Below are positions 7,544 through 14,970 of a DNA stretch of 14,970 bases, one piece after another. Source of the DNA: Sphingobacterium sp. UBA1575. Lineage in GTDB: Bacteria > Bacteroidota > Bacteroidia > Sphingobacteriales > Sphingobacteriaceae. The notes beneath the pieces are model-generated. The model worked only from the letters and a program-made list of their open reading frames with translations. It did no database searches and had not been told where the DNA came from. The stretch covers positions 1,652-16,621 of the forward strand of contig DCOH01000026.1 in the NCBI GenBank assembly GCA_002322865.1, read 5' to 3'. The position numbers were made by a program, and so were the translations under genes. Within the stretch, counting starts at the first letter, position 1. Each line of letters starts with the position of its first letter.

Positions 7544-7813
7544 TCAAATGGCCTTAAATACGGGTTTAAGTCTGGCTTCATCTGGAGGAACCAAGGTTCG
7601 GTTGTAATTGATTTCAAATGGACTCCATTTGTATTTTATTTCAATGTTATAGGATTTTACGAATTCTTGGTAAATAATTTCATCAATTGTTCCTTTATGC
7701 CAAATCTCTCCACCTAAATCTATCAATGGTGTTTTAGGAAGGGAAGGTTCCTTCTGGCAGGAAACTAGACCCCATAAAAGAAGGGCAATATATATGTTAA
7801 AATATGTTTTCAT
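7544..7813 (-). CDS. N-terminal part of the metallohydrolase lipoprotein, up to the in-frame TGA
   Basis: This 89-codon frame is what would be made if the TGA is obeyed. It has a signal peptide ending in the lipobox GLVSC (lipidated Cys19), then KEPSLPKTPLIDLGG, and a segment with YNIEIKYKW and TLVPPDEARLKPVF typical of the start of this metallohydrolase family. It contains none of the catalytic residues. It begins 11 nt after the susD stop codon, as expected for the third gene of the operon. A secreted, lipidated stub without activity is the likely product unless the stop is not real. Confidence 0.6.
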   Translation of the reverse strand: MKTYFNIYIALLLWGLVSCQKEPSLPKTPLIDLGGEIWHKGTIDEIIYQEFVKSYNIEIKYKWSPFEINYNRTLVPPDEARLKPVFKAI

Positions 7814-7824
7814 GTTGTTTAAAA

Positions 7825-9306
7825 TTATCTAGGATTAAGTTCTATACCGGATAAAGCTACTTCAGCAGGCAGTTGGAACATACGCATGGGGCTGTTTTTT
7901 CCTAAAGTATAAGTTTCTTTCTCATCATGCGACTTATGAATCACCACAATTTTGTGCCTTACTATGTCAAACCATCTTAAACCTTCAAAAAGAAATTCCC
8001 TCCGTTTGAAATCAAGAACAGTTTTAACCATGTTCTCTTCTAAGTCTAAACTTCCGTAGAATTGATTGACTCTTGTTCGATTAATGTTATGTACTTGAGG
8101 AACATATTGTGGTTGATCGGAACTATAATATACTTTCTGACTGATAACCGTATTTATATCCTGAATGGCCTTGTCGAACTGTTTGGTTCGAGCATATGCT
8201 TCCGCTCGGTTTAAAATCAATTCATCTACTGTTAACAGTGGAATCATATTGTATGGAATTCCGTAGCCCGCATTCAAACTGGTTTTAACAAAATGCTCTC
8301 TGAATTTTGGTATATTCAATGAATAATCTGTACCTCCATAAATGGGATAGGCAAATGACCCAGTTGTAATGTTTTTGCTGAACATGAGTTCACCTAGCAA
8401 TTTTGCGGAAAATCCATATCTAACTGATCCTAAATCCCGACCCCAAGAGGTTAAAGCCTCAGCTAATAAGAGATTGGTTGGATTTTCAGTGCTTGTATAC
8501 CATTGCTGTAAAGTATAATATTCCATACTTGCAAAAGAACGTTGATTAACTGGACGCAAATAGGATGTTAAATTTTGTCCTAGAACCCGATCTGCATGTT
8601 CCAATGCCTTTACATAATCATGTTTGAATAGGTAGAATCTCGTAGCAAAGGCATGTGCAGCAGCTTGAGTAAAATGGTATTTTTTTACCTTATATCGATT
8701 GTCATCCAAAAGAGGTAACCCCTCTTTCAAATCCTTTTCAATTAAGTCATATACTTCTGCGACAGTTTGTCGGGAATATTTTTTGACCACGTCTTTTTCT
8801 GTCTCTGTTACATAGGGTATCCCAGGTTCAGATTTTGCAGTTTCGGGATCATAATCCCTACTGAATAGTATGGCAAGCATATGATGGGCATAAGCCCTCG
8901 CAAGCAAAGCTTCTCCGCGCAAGGATTTGTTGGGTTGGCTTATCTTTAATTTTTCTATTGCTTCTAGCGCATGGTTTGCAACTGCAATTGCCTTATATGC
9001 TGCATACCAATAATATGTAGGGGAATCCTGGTGATTATCCTCTACATCCTGAAATTTCCAAGGATTTGCATTGGTGTTTGCAGCGGTTCCCACAATCATT
9101 CCTTTATCATCAGCATTGTCAGATGCTGCTTCAGCAAATGGGATGTAATTTGCTTGAGGATATGCAGATGTTAACAATTCGGCAATTTTTGACTCCGAAT
9201 CCAACTCAGTACGTTGATCAGGAGTTTTTTCAAGGTATTTGGAACATCCTACACAAAATAGAGAGAACATGAATAGGGCTGTTATTAGTCTTGTTTTCAT
9301 CATCAT
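7825..9306 (-). CDS. SusD/RagB-family nutrient-binding lipoprotein
   Basis: A 493-residue outer-membrane lipoprotein that should form the lid over the SusC barrel and hand substrate into it. Its signal peptide ends with lipobox FCVGC (lipidated Cys21), followed by SKYLEKTPD, a typical SusD N-terminus. The SusD N-terminal domain with TPR-like helices follows (for example YYWYAAYKAIAVANHALEAI). LTVDELILNRAEAYAR and the C-terminal RREFLFEGLRWFDIVRHK (435-452) are hallmark SusD/RagB segments. Three consecutive ATG codons (9298-9306) make the exact start uncertain by two residues. It begins 5 nt after the susC stop codon, so the pair is co-transcribed and probably translationally linked. The ligand cannot be read from the sequence. 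Confidence 0.95.
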   Translation of the reverse strand: MMMKTRLITALFMFSLFCVGCSKYLEKTPDQRTELDSESKIAELLTSAYPQANYIPFAEAASDNADDKGMIVGTAANTNANPWKFQDVEDNHQDSPTYYWYAAYKAIAVANHALEAIEKLKISQPNKSLRGEALLARAYAHHMLAILFSRDYDPETAKSEPGIPYVTETEKDVVKKYSRQTVAEVYDLIEKDLKEGLPLLDDNRYKVKKYHFTQAAAHAFATRFYLFKHDYVKALEHADRVLGQNLTSYLRPVNQRSFASMEYYTLQQWYTSTENPTNLLLAEALTSWGRDLGSVRYGFSAKLLGELMFSKNITTGSFAYPIYGGTDYSLNIPKFREHFVKTSLNAGYGIPYNMIPLLTVDELILNRAEAYARTKQFDKAIQDINTVISQKVYYSSDQPQYVPQVHNINRTRVNQFYGSLDLEENMVKTVLDFKRREFLFEGLRWFDIVRHKIVVIHKSHDEKETYTLGKNSPMRMFQLPAEVALSGIELNPR

Positions 9307-9311
9307 TAATT

Positions 9312-12300
9312 TTATAATCCTGCTTTAATGGATAAAGTAAATTGTCTTGGAATAGGAAGTGCGACTCCTCCAGAGCCATAGAACTCCGGATCTTGGCCAT
9401 TTAATTTTTTGTCCGCATATATAAGGAACAAGTTATTACCCACTATATTTATATCCAAAATTTGTAATCCTGCCTTAGCAATCAATTTTTTCGGCATAGA
9501 ATAGCTGAGTGTGACTTGTTTCATTCGGATAAAACCACCATCTGCTACACGCTGGTCGCTGTAATTGTAGGCATTGTAAACTTGATTGCCTGGTAATCTT
9601 GAATTTGTTCTCACCGTAGGTATGGAGGGAGATAAATTTTCAAAGGGTGCCACAAATCTGTTTAGAAAATCATAGGACATGGCATCAAGTTCTGAGTAAG
9701 AATTTCGGTATATTGGATTCAAACGTATTTTGTTACCCGCGCTAAATGTTACTAAAGCACCTAAGTTGAAGTTTTTGTATTTGAAATTGTTGTAAAAACC
9801 TCCATTATATGTGGGATCAATCGGCCCTTCATATTTCAAGAATTGGGTATGGATACTTTGTAGAAAAACATTGTTGGATATTTGGTTCTTTTCATTGACA
9901 AATATGGGCGTTCCGTTATGCTCATTTAATTTTTCAAAATCGATAGAAAACAAACCACGATGGGGATATCCTTCTTTTGCAGCACCAACTTGTCCCACCA
10001 AATTCCAAATTGTAGGTTCATTACGGATAGATGTTATCTTATTCACATAAAATGCATTCGTCCATTGCGTTTTCCAACTCCAGTTATTTCTTGAAATTAC
10101 ATCTGCCTTGAGAAGAATTTCTAACCCTTGAGATTTCATATCGGCATAGTTGGCAAATTTCATGTATTCTCCCCCAATTCCTGAAAGACGTATAGGTCCG
10201 ATCAAGTCAAAGGCATTTCTATTGTACACATCAACTGTCATTTGAAGTTTGGAATTGTAGAAGGCCGCATCTATACCAATATTGGTTTCATATTGTTTTT
10301 CCCAAGTCAAACCTCTGTTTTCTAAATACATTAAGTCGATGACAGGTTCCTGTTCAGTCAGAAAAGGTCTGTTTACTGATCCTGATCGCATAACCAAGGA
10401 AGCATTCGTCGCTGGCCCCATACTAGCAGTAAGGCCGTAAGTTCCGCGTATTGTCAATCTATTAACTACATCTTGATTTTGAAAAAACTGTTCTTGATCC
10501 AGGTTCCATGATCCCGAAATATTCCAAGTAGGTAACCATCGAGCCACCCGGCTTTTCCCTAATTGGTTGGATCCATCATAACGTAGAGTACCGGTCATTT
10601 GATATTTTCCATCATAGGAATAAGTTCCATTGGTCGCAAAGGCCATAAACCGATCTGAAAAAACCTGCATCTTGTAATAAGGTAAATTTCCTTCCACAGT
10701 CATCTTGATGACATTGGGATCGATAAAAGGTACGCCGCCTTTATCAAATTGGTAGCCAAATCCAGTAGATTCTTTGGAAAGTCTATCTAAAAACCTTACT
10801 TCTTGAGTTGCAAATCCTGTGAAATAGTTTTTCTTATAGGTTTTATTCCATGAAAAACTATTCCGCATGTATAAACTCTTAATTACGTTCTCATTGGTGA
10901 AATAAAGACCACCATATGGTAACACGGTTACAGGTCGAGCATCAGGGTTTTTCGGGTCGCGATAGAGGAAGCGATTGGCTTCCATGATGATGTTGTTTTC
11001 GAGCCCGGTAACTCCATAACTTGTTCCTGCACGGTAGGCATTGGCTAAGTTTGATCCTTCATACATCTTGTGCTCATTGCCTGTGCTTGCATATCGGTAA
11101 GCTCCAATAAAATGATATTTGAGATCTTTATTCAGATTATAAAATACTTCCCCCTGAACTTTCAAATCAATCATTTTTAAGGCCATATAATTTTTACTTA
11201 ATTCATCTAGTATGTTAAATGGGGCATAGTTCATGGTCACAAATTCCAGGTTGCCTTGTTGATCATAAGGTGCAATAACCCGAGATGTATTCATGGCGTA
11301 GGAAAAAGGATTAATATCGAAATCCCTAGAAACAGCGCCGGATACAGGGTCACTGTTTTGACCTAAGGTGCCAGGCGCTTTTTGGTCCCGGATAGATCCC
11401 GTAGTGATCAATCCAATGGAAAATTTATCGTTTACCTGATAATTACTACGAATATTTGCTGTATATCGTTGAGCTGCATTGGATTTCGCCCAGCCATTAT
11501 CCTGCAAAAAAGACGTGGAATAATATGTTTGAACTTTTTGGCTTCCGGATGAAAAGCTTAAAGAATGTTCCTGCATAAAGGAATTGTTGAATAAGGTTTT
11601 AAACCAATCCGTATTTTGGTAAACATACCTTTGTAGGTAAGCCTCTCGACCTTCTGGCGTATTTTCAACTAATGGTTTTCCATTTACCCACGTACTTAAT
11701 GCGCGTGATAGATTTCCATAAATCCCGGAATTCATATTATTCTTGATTAAAGAATAATCTATTGCCCCCTTTCGTGCTAATTCAGCATAAATTGACATTT
11801 GATCGTAGGAATTGACGATGTCAAATTGGGAATAAGATGGACGTAGGAGGTTAGTGAAATTACCTAAATAGGAAATACTCTGAGAACCTGCTTTACCTTT
11901 TTTTGTGGTAATAATAATTACGCCATTCATCGCTCTAGCGCCGTATAGGGAAGTGGCTGCCGCATCCTTTAATATTTCAAAACTCTCAATATCATCAGGA
12001 TTAATCCCTGCAACGGAGGAACCTAATAACGTATTAGCATCCCCAGTAGAAAGCTGGTCATTGGAAATGTTAACCATATCTTCTAAAATTATTCCATCAA
12101 TAACCCATAATGGTTTGTTATCACCTGTAATTGATGTAGCTCCTCTAACCCTGATTTTAGGGGCGGCTCCAAAGGTGCCTGAAACATTTTGAACTGAAAC
12201 TCCAGCTACTTGACCCTCCAGCATCCGCGATACATCCGGTACCCCAAATCGCTGGGCATCCTCTGCTTTAACCTTAGTAGCGGCACCTGTAAATTTTTTA

Positions 12301-12956
12301 CGATCTATGGTTTGATAACCTGTTGCTACTACTTCCACCTCCTCAATGGCTTTGGATTCTTTTTGTAGTTCAATAAGGACTTTCTTCCTCCCATTTACTG
12401 CAATTTCAATGGTTTTATATCCCAAAAAACGGATGACCAAAATCGCATCAGGTGCTGCCTGTATATGAAATGAACCCTCCTTATTACTAACAGTATTCAA
12501 AGATGTACCTTTTATAGAAACGGAAGCACCGGCCAAAGGAAATCCTTCCTCATCCTGAACTTTACCTTCAAGGATTTGCTGTGCTTCTTCTGGCATTTCA
12601 AATAAACTAACAGTATTAGATACTACCTTGTATTGAATGTTGAATGGTTTCAATATTTCAGATAGTGCATGTTCGATGTTGGCATCCACTATCTCAACAT
12701 CAACTGACTTAAACTTTTGTATCGTTTTTTCCTGATAAAAAAAAGTATAATTGGATTGCTGACTAATTTCATGAAGTACTTCCTTAAGGCTGCTTTTAGA
12801 CATGCTCAAATTTATCCGCTGGGCCTTAATTTCACCATAAGAAAAAGCCATGCCTAAAATTAACAACAAGGTGGTTAACTTCATGATCTTCAAATACCTA
12901 ATGAAAAGCAAAAGCCAATTCATCTTCATTTTTTTAAATGTTAAATAGAAATTCAT
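9312..12956 (-). CDS. SusC/RagA-family TonB-dependent outer-membrane receptor with STN signalling domain
   Basis: The 1214-residue protein is the import channel of the locus. In order: a signal peptide (a second ATG at residue 25, MKLTTLLLI, is the likely signal core, with cleavage near KAQ at 44-46); an STN domain at about 48-120; a carboxypeptidase-regulatory-like domain at about 128-205, beginning LEGKVQDEEGFPLAGASVSIKG; a TonB-box-like EEVEVVATGYQ (205-215); a plug domain to about 355 with the SusC signature RGATSITGDNKPLWVIDG (271-288) and DAAATSLYGARAMNGVIIIT (331-350); then a large beta barrel to the end. STN domains occur in receptors that signal to a FecR-type anti-sigma factor, and such a gene lies directly upstream. 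It should import a TonB-driven substrate together with the SusD partner. Confidence 0.96.
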   Translation of the reverse strand: MNFYLTFKKMKMNWLLLFIRYLKIMKLTTLLLILGMAFSYGEIKAQRINLSMSKSSLKEVLHEISQQSNYTFFYQEKTIQKFKSVDVEIVDANIEHALSEILKPFNIQYKVVSNTVSLFEMPEEAQQILEGKVQDEEGFPLAGASVSIKGTSLNTVSNKEGSFHIQAAPDAILVIRFLGYKTIEIAVNGRKKVLIELQKESKAIEEVEVVATGYQTIDRKKFTGAATKVKAEDAQRFGVPDVSRMLEGQVAGVSVQNVSGTFGAAPKIRVRGATSITGDNKPLWVIDGIILEDMVNISNDQLSTGDANTLLGSSVAGINPDDIESFEILKDAAATSLYGARAMNGVIIITTKKGKAGSQSISYLGNFTNLLRPSYSQFDIVNSYDQMSIYAELARKGAIDYSLIKNNMNSGIYGNLSRALSTWVNGKPLVENTPEGREAYLQRYVYQNTDWFKTLFNNSFMQEHSLSFSSGSQKVQTYYSTSFLQDNGWAKSNAAQRYTANIRSNYQVNDKFSIGLITTGSIRDQKAPGTLGQNSDPVSGAVSRDFDINPFSYAMNTSRVIAPYDQQGNLEFVTMNYAPFNILDELSKNYMALKMIDLKVQGEVFYNLNKDLKYHFIGAYRYASTGNEHKMYEGSNLANAYRAGTSYGVTGLENNIIMEANRFLYRDPKNPDARPVTVLPYGGLYFTNENVIKSLYMRNSFSWNKTYKKNYFTGFATQEVRFLDRLSKESTGFGYQFDKGGVPFIDPNVIKMTVEGNLPYYKMQVFSDRFMAFATNGTYSYDGKYQMTGTLRYDGSNQLGKSRVARWLPTWNISGSWNLDQEQFFQNQDVVNRLTIRGTYGLTASMGPATNASLVMRSGSVNRPFLTEQEPVIDLMYLENRGLTWEKQYETNIGIDAAFYNSKLQMTVDVYNRNAFDLIGPIRLSGIGGEYMKFANYADMKSQGLEILLKADVISRNNWSWKTQWTNAFYVNKITSIRNEPTIWNLVGQVGAAKEGYPHRGLFSIDFEKLNEHNGTPIFVNEKNQISNNVFLQSIHTQFLKYEGPIDPTYNGGFYNNFKYKNFNLGALVTFSAGNKIRLNPIYRNSYSELDAMSYDFLNRFVAPFENLSPSIPTVRTNSRLPGNQVYNAYNYSDQRVADGGFIRMKQVTLSYSMPKKLIAKAGLQILDINIVGNNLFLIYADKKLNGQDPEFYGSGGVALPIPRQFTLSIKAGL

Positions 12957-13008
12957 TGTTTAAAATTTATAATTTGTTATTGGTTGTAAGCAGGAGTTAA
13001 ATTATTTT

Positions 13009-14166
13009 TTATTGCACATGTATAATATGCTGTTCTTGTTGGAAGTCTAATTTTGTACTAAACCCAATAATAGATAAGGCTTGAGATAAGGTTATTTTCC
13101 GCGAGAATTCCCCTGAAAATGAAATATCGAAATCATGCACATCGGCAAGGGAAAATTCTACATTATACCAATCTCCAAGTTCTTGAAAGATCGTACGGAG
13201 TTTGTCATTTTTAAAAATAAAACGATTGTTTTTCCAGGCAAGGTCTTTTTCCAGATCAGCTGGAACAATTTGAAATTTGCCGTTTCTCAAGATTGCCTTT
13301 TGGTTAGGTGAAAGGAGTTTTTGATCCAGTTGGTTTTCGATTTGAATAGATCCGGACAGTAAACTACTTTCCAAGTTGGCATTTCTGTTTTTGACGGAAA
13401 ATTTGGTGCCTAAAACTTTAATTTTTCCTGTTGTGCATAGGACATAAAATGGTACGTTTTTTTGGTGTGCTACTTCAAAATAAGCTTCCCCTTTAAGTTT
13501 TACAGTACGATGTTGCTGGTCAAATGCTGATGGAAAATCCAATTGGCTATTTGCATTTAGCCACACCAATGTTCCATCTTGAAGTTGTATTTTATAAAAT
13601 TGAGCTTTCTTTACAAATAAGGTATGGTATTCTATGGAATTTGATTGAGGTAGATGAGCGATCGTGTCCAGGTCTGAAGATCCTAAAATCTCATTTCCTT
13701 TTACTTGAGACTCATTTGATAATATGACTGCTTGACCTGAACTTAACAATAATTCGGCTCCCTCTAAAGCAGGGAGACTTTCAACTTTTAGCTTATTCGA
13801 TCGTTTATGGAAATCATTAACGCTATTTATAGTTGGTTTCTCATATGGAATAAAGTAATAACATATTCCTATTACACAAATTAAACATGCGGCTAAAGGG
13901 AGAATCCAATAACGAATGGATTTTATTACTAATTTTTTATGGGAATTTTTTTTCAATAATTCCCAGTTTTTGGATTTATCTAAATCTTTAAGGAAATCGA
14001 AATCTTTTTCCAACTGCCCGCTATAAATTTTTTCTCGCAGAAAAGGAAAAACATCGGGATTTTCCTCTAACCAATGCATTAACAATTGGCTTTCCGCTGG
14101 ACTAATCTGACCTTGTAGCAGTTTAAAAAATAATTGGGCAAAATATTGGCTATTGGTTTCTTTCAC
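13009..14166 (-). CDS. FecR-type anti-sigma factor
   Basis: A 385-residue inner-membrane regulator. The cytoplasmic N-terminal part (1-80) should hold the ECF sigma factor. A single transmembrane helix lies at about 86-107 (YWILPLAACLICVIGICYYF). The periplasmic part contains the FecR domain with IQLQDGTLVWLNANSQLDFP (193-212), VKLKGEAYFEVAH (222-234) and VLGTKFSVKN (251-260). A C-terminal DUF4974-like domain at about 316-385 is the expected contact for the receptor's STN domain. It lies 53 nt after the sigma gene and 52 nt before susC, the usual sigma/anti-sigma/receptor order in Bacteroidota. When the receptor is occupied, the signal passes to this protein and the sigma factor is freed. Confidence 0.94.
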   Translation of the reverse strand: MKETNSQYFAQLFFKLLQGQISPAESQLLMHWLEENPDVFPFLREKIYSGQLEKDFDFLKDLDKSKNWELLKKNSHKKLVIKSIRYWILPLAACLICVIGICYYFIPYEKPTINSVNDFHKRSNKLKVESLPALEGAELLLSSGQAVILSNESQVKGNEILGSSDLDTIAHLPQSNSIEYHTLFVKKAQFYKIQLQDGTLVWLNANSQLDFPSAFDQQHRTVKLKGEAYFEVAHQKNVPFYVLCTTGKIKVLGTKFSVKNRNANLESSLLSGSIQIENQLDQKLLSPNQKAILRNGKFQIVPADLEKDLAWKNNRFIFKNDKLRTIFQELGDWYNVEFSLADVHDFDISFSGEFSRKITLSQALSIIGFSTKLDFQQEQHIIHVQ

Positions 14167-14219
14167 GAGTATAAGAAAACTTGAGAAGCCAAATGGGTGA
14201 CAAGAAATTTAATTGATAT

Positions 14220-14741
14220 TTAATAATTTATTATTGATAACAAAAAAATAGCGAATAATTCTGGATCTAGATTGTTCTGAATGTATTTTATACCACGTTT
14301 TCTATGGGTTTTGATAGTATTGATCGAGATATCAAGTTTCTCTATAATTTCTTGATTGCTTAACCCTTCAAAGAAACTTAGCCGCATAACTTGTTGACAC
14401 ATAGGGGGAAGTTGGGAAACTAATTTCTCAATTTGTTCTAATAATTCATTATAGATTATCAAGCGTTCATAATCCGAACTATCAGATTCTAAAAAACTAA
14501 TCTTTTCCCAATAACGTTCTTCAATCTTACCTTTCTTGTAAAGATTAAGGATTCTATTTCGTACACTGCTATAAAGGAAAGATTTAATTGCTTTGGTTTC
14601 AGACGATACTTTATGACTGTTCTGAAGATAAGCTAAAAAGGCATCTTGCGTAACATCTTCTGCCAAACTCCTATTTCCAATTAATTGATAAGCATAAAAG
14701 CAGACATATTTATAATAAGTATCATATAACGATTTATCCAT
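14220..14741 (-). CDS. ECF RNA polymerase sigma factor (sigma-70 family)
   Basis: A 173-residue alternative sigma factor with the two-domain ECF layout. Region 2 runs over about 6-70 and includes AEDVTQDAFLAYL (27-39). Region 4 spans about 103-157, with LPPMCQQVMRLSFFEGLSNQ leading into the helix-turn-helix EIIEKLDISINTIKTHRKRG (131-150). It is encoded next to the FecR-type regulator and should direct transcription of the SusCD locus, perhaps including its own gene. The ATG at 14741 opens directly into region 2 (MDKSLYDTYYKYV). The C-terminal tail after region 4 is short and hydrophobic (FAIFLLSIINY). I could not define a target promoter: the short gaps before fecR and susC are AT-rich without a convincing shared motif. 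Confidence 0.94.
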   Translation of the reverse strand: MDKSLYDTYYKYVCFYAYQLIGNRSLAEDVTQDAFLAYLQNSHKVSSETKAIKSFLYSSVRNRILNLYKKGKIEERYWEKISFLESDSSDYERLIIYNELLEQIEKLVSQLPPMCQQVMRLSFFEGLSNQEIIEKLDISINTIKTHRKRGIKYIQNNLDPELFAIFLLSIINY

Positions 14742-14831
14742 TGGTTTACGGTGAATTAAATATTAATTCCTAAAATTAATTAAAAATAATAATATTTAAA
14801 TAATCGTCGTGAAGATTTAATAAATTTTTCG
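14742..14831 (-). other. Intergenic leader of the sigma/anti-sigma/SusCD operon
   Basis: These 90 very AT-rich bases should carry the promoter of the sigma gene, but I find no good TTTG/TAnnTTTG pair. The one structured element is a 7-bp inverted repeat, ATTAATT (14762-14768) and AATTAAT (14774-14780), with a 5-nt spacer about 20 bases before the start codon. In sequence this rich in A and T it may be chance. No terminator for the upstream gene is evident, so read-through from it is possible. Confidence 0.35.
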
Positions 14832-14969
14832 TTAACAATCAAAAATCATATTTCCTTCATAAACATCTTTTTGACCCGATAAAATTAAAAGATACCTGAC
14901 TTCTTCATAGTGTCTTGGGCTGGAGATCAAAAAGTCGGGTTCCTTATCGCCATCGAAATCTGCCATCAA
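14832..14969 (-). CDS. C-terminal end of a hypothetical protein with a DxDGD motif (partial)
   Basis: An open frame enters from the right edge and stops at TAA (14832-14834), giving the last 45 codons. It reads LMADFDGDKEPDFLISSP near its beginning and then HYEEVRYLLILSG. The D-x-D-G-D-x-x-x-D spacing resembles the calcium-binding-like loop of FG-GAP/VCBS-type repeats and the ends of several uncharacterised Bacteroidota proteins. The 5' part lies outside the window, so length, signal peptide and family cannot be settled. It points the same way as the sigma gene with 90 nt between them. It may be an unrelated neighbour. Confidence 0.55.
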   Translation of the reverse strand: MMADFDGDKEPDFLISSPRHYEEVRYLLILSGQKDVYEGNMIFDC

Positions 14970-14970
14970 T

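Larger units (their letters stand above)
6962..7813 (-). pseudogene. SusCD-associated zinc metallohydrolase lipoprotein interrupted by in-frame TGA
   Basis: Read through, this is a 284-codon frame with a single internal stop, TGA at plus-strand 7544-7546 (codon 90). Both sides are in the same frame and both fit one protein family, the substrate-import-associated zinc metallohydrolase lipoproteins encoded beside SusC/SusD pairs in Bacteroidota. The N-terminal side has a lipoprotein signal and YNIEIKYKW; the C-terminal side has KPYEKVAG, LGTAEGG and the zinc motif HEFAH. No frameshift is needed to explain the break. A single substitution from an Arg or Gly codon such as CGA, AGA or GGA would give TGA. 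TGA is a normal stop elsewhere in the window (pnuT ends in TGA). Either the gene is inactivated by a point mutation or the stop is a sequencing error; recoding is a remote third option. Confidence 0.85.

Noticed and set aside
7544..7546. Selenocysteine or tryptophan decoding of the internal TGA
   Set aside because: TGA serves as a normal stop in this window (pnuT). No obvious selenocysteine-type hairpin follows the codon, and the position is not near the catalytic motif.
6962..7813. A frameshift, or two independent genes, at the metallohydrolase
   Set aside because: The two halves are in the same frame, separated by exactly one TGA and three sense codons. Both match one family, so a nonsense change in one gene is the simpler reading.
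11905..12192. Open frame on the plus strand inside the SusC gene
   Set aside because: It lies wholly opposite the plug-domain coding sequence, which has unmistakable family motifs. The plus-strand translation shows no recognisable domain. The other overlapping plus-strand frames at 5058-5279, 5490-5687, 6126-6624, 8971-9272, 9811-10050 and 13524-13727 fail for the same reason.
12957..13008. Separate ECF-type promoter before susC
   Set aside because: The 52-base gap is AT-rich and contains only a weak TAAATTTT-like -7 match without a -33 partner, which is not enough to call a site.
14762..14780. Inverted repeat ATTAATT-N5-AATTAAT as an operator for the sigma gene
   Set aside because: The region is almost entirely A and T, where such 7-bp repeats arise by chance. 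It is recorded only as part of the intergenic description.

Overview
The window looks like chromosome of a Bacteroidota species, most likely in the Sphingobacteriaceae (Sphingobacterium/Pedobacter type). The grounds are a SusC/SusD pair with an ECF sigma factor and FecR-type anti-sigma factor, families such as DUF4302 that are essentially confined to Bacteroidota, start codons without clear Shine-Dalgarno sequences, and promoter candidates of the Bacteroidota form (TTTG, about 19 nt, TAnnTTTG). The species is inferred from gene content only.

Left part (1-4405), mostly core metabolism. A fragment of a dispersed intergenic repeat lies at the left edge. fabG (3-oxoacyl-ACP reductase, minus strand) and mqo (malate:quinone oxidoreductase, plus strand) are divergent across about 236 bp that carries a promoter candidate for each. 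After mqo comes a well-conserved TPP riboswitch whose 3' edge lies only a few bases from the start codon of a PnuC-family permease, so the permease is read as a thiamine transporter (PnuT). The permease gene overlaps by 14 nt a gene for an acyl-CoA-dehydrogenase-like flavoprotein of unknown function. A strong bidirectional terminator at 4371-4405 closes this operon and also the long operon converging from the right.

Right part (4409-14741), one minus-strand nutrient-uptake locus. In transcription order it encodes: an ECF sigma factor; a FecR-type anti-sigma factor; a SusC-type TonB-dependent receptor with an N-terminal STN signalling domain; a SusD-type lipoprotein; a lipoprotein zinc metallohydrolase (HExxH) interrupted by an in-frame TGA; and two tandem, diverged DUF4302 lipoproteins. 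Spacing is tight from susC downwards (5, 11, 5 and 7 nt). The expected logic is that substrate binding at the SusC/SusD complex signals through the STN domain to FecR, which releases the sigma factor to switch on the locus. The surface lipoproteins would capture or process the substrate. No glycoside hydrolase is present, so the substrate cannot be named.

The right edge holds the last 45 codons of another minus-strand gene with a DxDGD motif. No tRNA, rRNA, CRISPR array, transposase or integrase was seen, and no gene-free stretch exceeds 300 bases. The points most worth a second look are the in-frame stop in the metallohydrolase, the unexplained flavoprotein in the thiamine operon, and the paired DUF4302 paralogues.
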